From Distichodus sexfasciatus (lineage: Eukaryota > Chordata > Actinopteri > Characiformes > Distichodontidae), in contig JAVGVS010000013.1 of NCBI GenBank assembly GCA_032718565.1, positions 2,303,249-2,367,248 on the forward strand: 64,000 nucleotides of DNA. Direction: 5' to 3'. A program made the position numbers and the translations under genes. Shown here piece after piece: positions 48,601 through 61,064 of this stretch. The notes beneath the pieces are model-generated. The model worked only from the letters and a program-made list of their open reading frames with translations, was not told the DNA's origin and made no database searches. The first letter of the stretch is position 1; each line of letters opens with the position of its first letter.

Positions 48601-51600
48601 ATTACAAAAGTCAGTATTTTTAGTTCATATAGAGAGAAAGATGAAAGATCCCAAGAATTTATAAATGTTGACTAAAAATTCTATATTTATCCACATAGTG
48701 TGTCTGCTATATAAATAGACAATTTTAGTATTCAGATGCTTTGTTTATGCATTATTTAATAGCTACTGAACTTTTTATATCTATTTTTGACAGTAAAAAG
48801 GGGGGTCCCGTTTTATACAGGACCCTACTGGAGAAATACTAAAAGAGCATTATTTTCTGGAGAGATGAGAGGCTGATTATTGGTGATGCTGACTTTACAG
48901 AGGTATCACGCTGACGTGTGGTCATTATGTTTTTGGTGCATTAATCAGCCATTCGTATTTATAATAATAATACTATATAATAATAATGTGTCTTTTTCCC
49001 CACCAAACGGCCACTCAGAAGAACAGCAGCCTGTACTGGAAATAGGAATTTCATGTAATGATGGCAGATGGTAATCACTCCATGTTCACCTGGTGCCCAT
49101 TTTGTCAGTGTAGTTCATTATAAAGCAGTATCTCTACTTAGACAGCTGTTGCATTCTTCATAACGCTTTTAAAAATGTAGCATCTGTACTTATATTTAGA
49201 AATATTGTTTAATAAAGATTTTTCTGAAGCAATTTTTTGTTAACTGTATTTTATCTAGACTGGCTAAATCTTATTTTGACAGTAAGTAAATTTCCATTTT
49301 ATACAGGACCCTACTGAGAAATATCAATACTAAAAGAATATTTCTAGAGGGGCTTAGAGGCTGATTATTGGTGATGCTGGACTTTACAGAGGTATCACGC
49401 TGATTTGTGGTCATTATGGTGTTTTTGGTGCATTAATCAGCCATTCAGATTTATAATAATAATAATAATAATACTACAAATAATAATGTTCTCTTTTCCC
49501 ACCAAAACGCCACTCAGAACAGCAGCCTGTACTGAAATAGAATTCTATGTAATGATGGCAGATGCAAAGTTCACCTCCTGTTCATCTGCTGGGTCTGTTT
49601 TGTCACTGTAGTTAATTACAAAGTCAGTATTTTTTAGTTAGAACTGTACATAGGTTCATATAGAGAGAAAGATGAAAGACCCAGCAACTTACAAATGTTG
49701 ACTAAAAATCGTGTTATTTGGTCCATATAGTGTAACGCTATATAAATAGGCAATTTTTAGTATTCAGTGACATTTCATTTACACATTATTTAATAGCACC
49801 AAACTTTTTATATCTATTTTTGACAGTAAAAAGGGGGGTCCAGTTTTATACAGGACCCTACTGGAGAAATACTAAAAGAGCATTAATTTCTGGAGGAATG
49901 AGAGGCTGATTATTGGTGATGCTGACTTTACAGCGGTATCACGTTGACGGTGGTCATTATAAGTTTTTTGAAAAAGTATTAATCAGCCATTCCGTGATTT
50001 ATAATAATAATACTATAATAATAATGTGTCTTTTTTCCCACCAAAACGGCCACCAGAACAGCAGCCTGTACCGGAAATAGTGAATTTCATGTAATGATGG
50101 CAGATGCAAAGTTCACTTCCATGTTCATCTGCTGTCTGTTTTGTCACTGTAGCATCATAAAAAGCTGCATTTTTAATTAGAGAATTGTGGTATTAGGTTC
50201 ATACAGAAAGAAAAAATGAATAATCCAGAAATTCTACAAATGCTGACGTAAAATTTTAGTTATTGATCCGTGTAGTGTAACATTATATAAATAGACAATT
50301 TTTACTATTCAGCGACAGATATTATATATCTATTTTTGACAGTAAAAAGGGGGGTCCCGTTTTATACAGGACCCTACTGGAGAAATACTAAAAGAGCATT
50401 ATTTTCTGAAGCGATCGAGGAGGCTGATTATTGGTGATGCTGACTTTTACAGAGGTATCACAAGCTGACGGTGGTCATTATGTTTTTGGTGCATTAATCA
50501 GCCATTCGTATTTATAATAATAATAATAGCACTAATACTATAATAATAATGTGTCTTCTTTTTCATGCCCGCTTTTAAACTCAGCTCCCACTTGTCTCAC
50601 CCAAAACTATAAAATCTTCATCGCAGGCTCATTTGCATGACTTCGACGTTAAAATACCTTTCCCACCATAACGACCACTCAGAACAGTAGCCTCTCAGAC
50701 ATCACAACGCCTGTCTCTGTGACTCGCCAATCAGCAGTGTGTAGATTTGCATATCCCCGCCCCCATAGCTTAGTAGCGGAAGTGGATTTCTAGTCTTTTG
50801 GTGAGAGGAGGAAAGCGAGAATGTTTCAAGGCTGCTCGCACCAGATGTAACAGTATAAATTGTGCCAAACACCTCCGAAGAATTGATCTTTGACCTGTCG
50901 ACGTGCGATTTCCACGTGCGTCGTATATTGGTTTGAGGTGGTTCCTGCTGCTTTTAAGCTCTTTTCAGAATGAGCCGGGTCTAGTCTGCAGATTTTTGCA
51001 GCAGCCCGAAGAGAGACAGACCGCCTGCGCAAAAAAAGGCCTGCGTAAAGGATAAAGGATCTCGTTACTAGTCTTGAGTTTTAAGTGCAGAGTCGTAATT
51101 AATCAAACATGTTGAATTTGCCAGCTTGAATCAATGCCTTCACGATGCTTCGTGTACTGCTGTAGTAACACGAATAAACTCATATAGTTAGCTTTGCTTT
51201 TATGAACAGTGTTTATATACTTAAACAACGCTCATTCTTACCTTTTTATTACTACTGTTATTTATTATGATTCGTTCTTTTCTTACCAATTATTTGTCGC
51301 ATTTTTTATTTGAGCCCCTAAGCAGGAGAAATACTAAAGAAACATACTGTGTGATTGAGGGGAAGTCTGATTGTAGGTGTATAATTTTATGTGCTGCTAC
51401 ATTGATGGTAATCAGTAAAAAGCCGGTGTGCGCATGTGTGTGGTTAAGATAATAAGATACTTTTCCGGATATATCTATCAGAATTAATGATTAATGATTT
51501 TTTGCTGGTCCTATTTCCACAATCACCCACCTACAATTTGTATTAAGAGCAAAGTACCAATGTATGTAGAGTAACCACAGCATGTTATTGAAGCATAATG

Positions 51601-54600
51601 CACCACAAATCGAATTGTAACCTTTTGCATTTGACCCATTCGTGACGGAGCAGTGGGCAGCTAACATGACAGCGCCCGGGGAACAGTGCTTGGGAATGGA
51701 ACCTTGCTCATATACCTTTACCGTAATGGCATTCAAACTGGCAACTTTCCAATCGAAGCAGGGTGTTACGCTACCACTGCTCCCAGAATCTGTCTATTAT
51801 ACTCCTTTGTACTTCTTTACTGTCTCCATCCGCTACGCGTGCAGCTGTCTGGGTTGGCATTCACATAACTGGAGCACCAGAGTCAGTTGGCTACCCCGGC
51901 ATGTAAACAGAAGTTGCAGGAAGCATGAGCATGAAAACTCTTCTCTCCCACGTTCCACAAGGCCCCCATTGCTCTTAAACGATGGCTAGCTTTGCCAGAC
52001 TTTCCTCTCTCAAATAATTTTGGACTTTGCTTTCTGTACATTGAAAACAAGCAAGGAAAAAGCATGATTTACTCCATTAGACATTCTAAAGCATTAAAGC
52101 AAAGATCTCAAAATTACTAGATCATGAAAAAAATCCCATTCAATAGCCCATAGTTTAAGGAGTTAAACAGGAAAGTTTCTGCTTGAAGGTAGCGGATATA
52201 GCTTTAGACACATTTTTTTCTGGCTTGTTATGGGAAACACTTCTTTAGTATTTAGTTAGTAAGTGTTTTAGTTTACGGGAAGTACTTTTAATATTTGTTC
52301 TGTTTGGAATTTAAACATTGGTTTAGGGTTGACTTAGTGTTGATTTGGTGTGACTAAATCTAAGAAAAATCGAGATGGTGAACAGTGGTCTGAGTAACTG
52401 AAGCTCTGAGTTGGTGACATTAAGATTTGGGGTTTGGATCCTAGGAAGGCATTATAAAAGGGCACTGTTGGTCCCCTGAGCAAGATCTTAACCCCTCAAA
52501 TTGATCCAAAAGGAGACTGTCTTAGTAATTAGTAAATTTAATTTGCTCTGGATAAGAACCTTTGATTAAAAAAAAAAGAAAATCAAGGTTTGTGTTTTGT
52601 CTTTTGCTCAAACTGATTATGAGCTTTGACCCAACCTTATAGATTAACTAATCAGTGAAGAGTCGACTAATAGAAGGAGTTTGCTAGAGGGACTAGATCT
52701 CTTACAACACAGCACAAAAGTAAAAAATTACAATTCTAAGATTAATTAACCACTTTTTGTGTGCTGCCCTTATGCAAAAGAAGAAGCATGCCTCTAGATG
52801 AAACTGTGTGTAATACACACTTTCACAACATAACACATTCACATGTGATGACAGTTTGGATTTTTTGTTTGTTAAGTAACTTGATTTCTTTTTTTCTTGA
52901 AATTGCAGGCTTTTAACTTCAGAAATGGACAGGAATAGCACATATTTTAGCTGGCAAATGCTTATACTTGTACCAAAGTACATTTTAATGCAAAACATAC
53001 AAAACTTGCTGGTTTATACTCTGATTAGACTTAGTTTAACACTATGAATGTCCAAAATTAATACCTTATTTGTAAGGAATTGGGATACATCAGTGTATCA
53101 GTTGTTAAACAAAACCTTATTGAATATTAATGCTTAATCCCAGTATTTAGATACAGAATGCCCATTTCTAGACATTCGCATTCTTCACCGTTAAACAAAC
53201 CAACTGGCCCAACTACTTTATTTAATTGGCTGTGGTGGTTTTTTATTTTTTATTTGGTTTGATAATTTGGCATCTAACTGGCAAAATATTCTTGGTATGA
53301 CAACTAGTTTTATGTTGTCAGGTTACTTTGTGTGAATCCACATTGAACTTAAATTGATGCACTGGTGTTACTGGCGTCGAGTGACTCACTGGCACATCTC
53401 GCTGGCATGCAAGATGGGAAAGTGGGAAGTGTAAAAAAGAGGAAACGTGACAAACTTTCTAATCCACTTTCCTTTCATGCTTAACACCGGAAAAGTAATA
53501 CACTTCCCCAGTGTGTTTTTTTTGTTTCACATATACTGCATGTATTATATGAATAGACGTTTGTATGAATGCTTTAGGTGTTCGTGGTCACACTTCTGTA
53601 GCCTTTTCCATCCTGCAACTGCTTGTTGTTCAATTTCTGCATTTACGCCTCGAGCCTCACTGGTATATTTGCAAGTCATGATGTTTAAAGGATGACAGGG
53701 GCTGAGAAAATGAAAAAAGGATTTTTCTCCTCGCCTCCCAGCCAGGGACTGACTCATCCACATTACATGCAGTGATGAATTCGAGATGCCTGGGCCTTGG
53801 GGCTCACGATCGAAAACTAAATGCGTGTGGTATTGGCAGAGAATTGACGTAGTTAGGAGAACTGTAGATGAGTATTCTTTTTTCGGCGTCTCACAAACAG
53901 CTCGTCGGCTTATGGGCGTTAATTGTCCTCTGCATTTGACCCATCCACAAAGGAGCTTTAACAGCGCTGGGAGCAGTACTTGGGGACACTACCTTGCTCA
54001 TGAGGACCTCGGTGGTACCTTTATCTGTCCGGAACTTGAACCGCCTACCTTTCAATCATGGGACACATTTTCCCTGCATGTTTTTGGTCTTAGTCATCGC
54101 CCTCCATATCTGGCGTTGTTGTTGTCGCATCTTGTCCGCGCCTAGAGAGGACCTTTAACTTCTGCCTATGTTTAGACTTCTGTCCAGAGCCTCTCGCGTG
54201 ACCGCTTTTAATTCCATTAACATTCCTGACCCAGATTCTAAACCAGAGCACCCGTCCTGGCTGGTCAGCTGTGAATTAAACACAGCCAACATTGATTGCA
54301 TTGCATCAGGACACTTTTCACACATTAGTCCCAAAGCAAACCAGCCCTTTTTGTCTCAATCTTAATAATTTGCAATGACATTGGGGCACGCCTACTTCAA
54401 ACGCTGAGACGTTCTACAGAAATGCCACATAAGCAAGTGATAGCTGGATCTGATATAACAATGAACTGATGTATTAGTTTATTTGCATTATTTTGTGACT
54501 TGTAAAATGTAATTCTTTTTTCATTTAGATTGCATATGTATTTTTTGGTAATAAATAATTCTCGGGTAACAACTTACTACTAAATTGCTAATTTATTGCA

Positions 54601-57600
54601 TTAATTATTTATTATAAAAGTATTATTGTATTATTGCATAATATATATTTTATTTGTGTATTATTTTAATAGTGATTTATTTCCCAAAACTATTTAAAGT
54701 GGCTATAATAATAGTAACTGATAATTTGGTGTTTATATGTACTTGATGTACAAGGATTTGATTAATAAATAATGTGGTGTTCATATAATATGTGCTCAGT
54801 TAACAAACAGCAAATTAATTATTTATTAAATTAATGAATAAATATATACTTAATGAATATTTTATAGATAATGTAATAATAAATAATGATTTATTATTAA
54901 AATAATAAAAATGAGCAAATTAGTTTAAAAATATGTCTCTTTACACACATGTGCGCATTTGTTTCATTTAGTTTTACAAAGTTAGCTAAGCTGATATCAA
55001 GCTTTATATATTATTCATTATTCACATGGTACACTGGCATGGGATCGGTACTCAGTATCAGCAAGCACCGAATGCCCAACTATCGGGACGAAAAATGTTC
55101 TTTATACCTTTATCATGATTTTTGGGTTTCTCATGATGTTTGGCCACAGGATAAGATTGTCTTCAGTCTTGCTTAGCCCCAAGAACTGTCTTAAATTGCT
55201 TCAAAACACAGTTGTAGTCAGTCACAAGAATTGGGTCTTAGCGAGTGTAGGCCTGCAATCAAATAAAAAAAAATGGCATGCTGTATATCTATATTCAGTA
55301 TAGAGACAGCGCGCAGATATGTTCTGTGGAACGGAAAAGGCCTATGAGATGGACAGGAAGAGTCAGCACAGTCTGTGTGAGTCGGGAACAAAGGCAGCCT
55401 CGGGGTCAGAGCAGGTGTGTGAGAAACTCCACAGGGACGCAGACAGAAGGGCCTAGGGAGAGAACAGATGAAACTACAGAGAAACTATGATCACTAGGGG
55501 CGAAGAGATGAACTAAAGTCATCAAAAATGCAGTTTCATGTTGGTATTAATTTAGTGTGTCTGTGACAAGCTTTTGGGGGAACAGGACAGATTAAAAAAG
55601 AGCAATGATTGTGACTGATGGGTTGTGGCTGTCTGCTGCCGTTTGTATGTCCTGTGTATGAAAACAATCCCAACGCCAACATATTAAACCATCTTAGATC
55701 TTAGACCTTAACGCCTTACAACCAAGATCACTTTACACTGTAAAAATAAAGAGCGTATATCACAGATGAAGAAGACTAACCCTCTTACTGCCCAGGAACA
55801 CAATCAAGCTATCCATTCTCATGAGCAGTCAAAACGAGTGGGATATATATATTTTGATCAACCACTTGTAACATCACTTTTCATGCCACTTGTGCCCAAT
55901 GAAAAATACAAAATGAAAATATTTTCAGTTTTTTTTATTTTTCGTTTGCATAATAGGAAATGGGAAAATGACTAGTTTTTTCATTTTAGTTTTGGAAACA
56001 AATACTGCAATAGCATTTTTTGGGTTTTATATTCTGGTTTTAATGGAAAAACTAACGAACAAGTGATGCATATATTTATAATAAACACTTATGGCTGGTT
56101 TCTTGCTCATGGATTAAGCCTAGTCTTGGACTAAGTTGTAGTATCAATAGAGATTTGCCATTTAAACTCAAAACTAGTCTAGAACTAGGCTTAATCCTTG
56201 ACTGGGAAACTGGCCCTTAATGCCTTTATTAAAAACATACCTTACACATCCAGAAAAGCAATTGCTATTTAGTTTTTATTTCTGGGCGTTATTCAATGTT
56301 CCATTTTTAAAATGTGTTGTTCTCACTCTGTCATTCATTTCCACAGCATCATCATGGCATCGTTGGCGGTGCCACCTGAAAGTGTGCCGTAATAGTAATT
56401 TTTTCTTCTACTGTTGTTTTATCTGTTGTGTAGCTTTATGCCAGTACATACAGGCTACTAAATTCAGAGACGGTGCCCAAGGAAAGCTGGCGATTGCTTC
56501 TGAAGGTAACCCCCAATCCCCAATCCCACCTGAATCCACCCTCTCTGCACCCTCCACCCCAGATGATTGCACCGCTCCTGCCACAAATGACTCCAGCTCC
56601 GCTTATGCCCTTTTAACCTTTAACCTTAATGATCTCACGCGCACTTCTTTCACAGCAATACGTTTCTGCGCTCGGCTGCAAGCAGGTGATGGGATTTCTG
56701 CGATGATCACTTTTCTCCTCTCCCCATCACACTTGACCCAAAACACACCCAGCCCCCTCCCCACCCCCCCTTCCCTCATTCCGTCCTTCCCTCTTTCATT
56801 CCACCTCTACCTCTTAAGCATACAGCAGCTGTCTATCGATCGACAAGCCGACCTGTTTGACTGTCACTGCCTCCTTCTAGCATACTGACTCTGGGCCCAA
56901 ATCTGAGATTTTCTCACGTTTGTTTGTGCCAACTTGTGTGCTGTATGATCCCTCCTTCACTCAGAACGAGTTTGCCAGCCACGTCTCCACGCGCCTCACA
57001 TCACTTCTTGCTTCACCTTTTTGTGTGTGGTTCGGTTTTGATTTCCGCTGCTTTCCTCGTTTGATTCGCCCAGCAGGACGCGCTTGCCTGTTCTTGCTGT
57101 CACTTTTCCAAAGTTCTTGGCAAACGTGTGAAGGTGTGAAACTGCAGCCAAACATTTTCGAGCTCTGGCTCAATGGTTTTCCTGGAAACCTGCTCTCTCA
57201 CCGATTTCGGGCCCGATCCCAATTCGGTGAGGCTGATCCAGCAAGTTAAGTAGACGATTAGCTGGAGCAGATGTGCTCAGTTGGGGGGTTGGAACAGAAT
57301 CTTTCAGGAAGGTAGGACTCGGAAATCGAGCTCGAGTTCAATACTCTTATCCTCAGTGACACAAATGTCAAATTATTTAAATATGTATTTAATCCTCAAA
57401 AATTGCCAAGAACCTGTGAGGTGACAGCTTCCAATGATGCAACCCACTTGGTAATGAAAATATTCTCTTAAAAGGTGTCGTGGGTTTTCCGTCTGCGTTT
57501 CCTTTCCCTTTTTCCTCATTCTGTCTTTCTGTCTTCTGTCTTTGTCTCTCCCGTTCATCTCCAGGTGAGAATTTTGAGCAGAGTCCACTGCGCAGAACCT

Positions 57601-60600
57601 TTAAGTCCAAAGTTTTAGCACATTACCCTGAGAATGTGGAGTGGAATCCATTTGACCAGGATGCGGTGGGCATGGTAAGCAAAGCAGTCTTGGATTATTA
57701 ATATTGTCTTGCATTCTTGCGTTGTTTGTGATGATGCAACATTTATCGTAAGCTTGCTGGGATATGAATGATTTTTCAGCCACTTTCTGTTATTTGTAGG
57801 TAAAAAGTGAACTTATATTAACCGCAAGTCCGTCCTAAATATTCTCTGACATATTTTTAAGTCACTGTATATATATTCTGTGCATTCACATTCTGTTTGT
57901 GGGATTGACCTTTTTTGCCACTGTATGTTTCTTGTAATCATATCCGCGTTTATAACCACCTGCAGTTTAACACCTCCCTGTCCTCTCCCCCCGCCCACTG
58001 CAGCTCTGCATGCCCAAGGGCCTGTCGTTCCGGACGCAGGCAGACATGCGCGAGCCCCAGTTCCACTCGTTCATCATCACCCGGGAGGACGGCTCGCGCA
58101 CCTACGGCTTCGCCCTCACCTTCTTCGAGGAGGTGACCAGCAAACAGATCTGCAGTGCCATGCAGACGCTCTACCACATGCACAACGCCGAGCAGTACGA
58201 CATCCTACACACTCCCGGCACCCACCGAGGCCCTGAGGATGTCCCTTGGCCGCACACTTCTTCCTCCTCCACCTCCACTCCCTCCTCCTCCGCCATCGCC
58301 CATCTGCGTGCTGCCCCGTCACTCTCCCGCCTTCAGCGCTTCAACTCCTACGACATCAGCCGTGACACACTTTACGTCTCCAAGTGTATCTGTCTGATCA
58401 CGCCAATGGCCTTCGCCCAGGCCAGTCACAGGGTGCTGGAGCAGCTGCACCAGGCCGTCACTTCGCTGCAGCCTCCGCCCCTGCCGCTTGAGAGCTACGT
58501 CTACAATGTACTCTACGAGGTCCCTCTGCCCCCCGCCGGACGATCCCTTAAGTTCTCGGGCGTGTACGGGCCGGTGGTGTGCCAGCGCCCCAGCACGGCC
58601 GAGCTGCCCCTCTTCGACTTCCACATGCGGGAGATGTTCGAGTTGCTGGGCGTGGAGAACGTGCTGCAGCTCTTCACCTGCGCCCTGCTGGAGATTCAGA
58701 TCCTGCTCTACTCGCAGCGTGAGTCTCTAACACCCATTTCATTTAAATTGTGTTGTCTTGAGAACTTGTATCAAAGGCAACTGGACATCTTTTAGCTTCT
58801 TGAAGATGTTTCTAATCTAAAAGGCTTCTTCAGTTCTGAACTAAGAAAGCCTGAATTTGTTCTGAAGAAGCCTGAATCTGAACTGAAGAAGCAGGAATCA
58901 AAGGCAACTGGACTTCTTTTAGGTGTTTCACATCAGATCAGAACTGAAGAAACCTTCAAAAAGAATCTTCAAGAACCTCAAAGAAGTCCAGTTGCCTTAA
59001 GTTCAAGATTGTCATGTCCTAGACGTCAGAGAACCGACATATTATCAATTATATAGCTGAATTTAGACTAGGAAATGCTTTTTTGAAGCTAAGTAGGTTT
59101 GGACCTGGTCAGTAGCTGGATGGGAGACAGGTTAACCACTGTTAAAATGTTGGTGGGTCCAGCAGGGGGCGCCGTCTTGTGGTCTGTCCACAATGATGTG
59201 GACATTGTGCTGTAAAGTTAAAAAAATTGTAGAAAAATCTTTCACGCTTGTATACTTGTTTGCTGCACATTAACTCTGACAGGGTTTGTAAAGGTGTGTA
59301 ATCAGTGTTAGTCAAGCTACTGTTTTATTATAGTGGTTAGGTACACTTCAAGCTGCGGAGAAAAAGTAGCTAACTACACCTAACCTATTTCAGGCCTTTG
59401 CTTTCATCTTCGCAAGGGCACAGTAGCCAATCAGATGCAAATATTTTCACGTTTTGCCAGTTAGTGACTAGAAAAGCTAGCTATTAGTTCTGCTACTGAC
59501 TAGCTATTGAAAAAGGCCAACATTGTGTGTAAGTCAGGTGGCTCTAACTTGGTTAAACAGCAGCTGTGGATTTAAGGCCCGTTTTGCAGGTAGCACTAGT
59601 GTACGTCGCTCTGGATAAGAGCATCTGCTTAATGTTGTAAATGTAAAACAGAGCTCCTGACTCTCTGAGCTTAGAAGAGGAAATTCTATAGAAATACAAT
59701 GTTTCTATTTAATCCACGTTTGCCCCTTGAAATATGTGCACCCACAGACCTTGAAGAACAATGTGTTTGGTATCCTACCAAACAAGTTACAGCAGAGTTT
59801 TCACTTAAACAAACAGAGACGGCTTGCAGATCTTTGGATCTATGATGAGCTGAGGAGACATGACGCTATTCCCTCTTATGGCACTAGCTTTGGGCTTCTG
59901 CATACAGACTACTAGCAACTGGTATTTATAGCAGATAAATCCAGGTTAACTCTGCATGAGGGATGTGCTGAGGGAACACTTTCATCATTATTTTTGTAGA
60001 CAAAGTCATTATGTAAGTAGCAGTAATGTCAAGTGGCGTAACATCTCACCATCTGCCCATATTAGTTTCACGCAGTAAGGGTTATATGAGCACAATAGAA
60101 AAAAAATTTTTTTAGACTCCATATATTTCTTTCATCTTGTTCAAGTGAGCTGGACTTGAACGGTGGCTCACACTTCAGATCTGCTAAACATTGCTCAAAT
60201 AAGATCTAACAAGTCGTGTGTGTGTTTATTATGATAGCTGAACCCTCTCTACTCCCCTCTACGGTTATATAACGTACCGACCTGTTGCATGAAAGCACAA
60301 ATGTTAGTTTCTACTAATGGCCCGTGATTCAGCTTCGGTCTGCGGGGGCTGAAACGGGCTAAAGGGGTAAACATTGATTTTGCAGTGTACTATGAAGAAC
60401 TCTCTGTCTCCTTCTCTCTCTTCGCTCGTCTTGTTAAACTCTAAGCCCACGCCTTGCCTCTAGCCATCCACAGAGAACGAAGCGCAGGGGAGGATTAATA
60501 AAGTCATAGTTACTTAGAATCTCTTTTAAGCATAAAAGTGGTTATCACTCTTATAGGCTGCTCTTAGTTAATGTGTTATATGTAGTTTGTCCATCTTAAA

Positions 60601-61025
60601 TTCACTGAACGCATTCTATGCACATAAAAGTATTCAGGTATTTTTGTCTTCCACTTTTGTGGCCGAGGTGATATTTTCAGGTTTATGTTGTACACTCTGA
60701 GGATGTTTACTCCAGGCGACACAGAAAAGTGCTGAGATGTGAAAGATTCCATAGCAGATGCGGCAACAGTGTCGGATACAGAAGGAGGGGAAGAAGAAGA
60801 AGAAGAAGAGTATTGGTGGGGGCTGCATTGGTGTGGTGTTGCTTAGCAACCTGTCCCTGATGGAGAAGGATGGAAGTGATGCAGCAAGGATGTGATTGGC
60901 TAGAAATGACATCATCCTTTTTTTCTACCCCAGAAGGCCCACCAGCTCTGGAGAATGTGCGATTGGTGTGAGATTCCGAACTGAAAGGGTGTCATTATGC
61001 ACACGCATTTACACCATCCCCTCAA

Positions 61026-61064
<39 letters not shown>

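Larger units (their letters stand above)
33697..56433. other. dennd5a intron 1 (22.7 kb)
   Basis: Very long first intron joining the 33-codon first exon to exon 2; both sides keep phase 1 (G|CT gives Ala). It carries at least eight SINE relics, two palindromic MITE-like elements, several microsatellites, a probable conserved non-coding block (39740-40310) and a diverged tandem array (45850-50560). Parts with nothing identified beyond AT-rich unique sequence include about 36000-37350, 37700-38800, 44150-45550 and 54370-56080. Long open frames inside it show no recognisable protein. Confidence 0.75.

Noticed and set aside
46150..50370. Tandem pol III small-RNA genes on the minus strand (TATAAAA in each unit)
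   Set aside because: On the minus strand TATAAAA is followed within about 15 bases by a TTTTT stop signal, so transcription from it would end at once. Octamer distances also vary widely between units.
45850..50560. CRISPR-like array
   Set aside because: The units are about 0.5 kb long, not short repeats with unique spacers, and the genome is a vertebrate's. It is an ordinary tandem repeat in format.
33697..56433. A separate gene within dennd5a intron 1
   Set aside because: No multi-exon frame with recognisable protein was found. The open frames are short, and many are composed of SINE or simple repeat.
56220..56888. Longest plus-strand open frame (222 codons)
   Set aside because: It runs through dennd5a exon 2 (56434-56505) and reads intron on both sides. 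Only the exon part matches the protein, with clean AG and GT borders.
59085..59230. 5S rRNA gene
   Set aside because: Only the 3' half of 5S rRNA is present and it is diverged. It is fused to a SINE body.
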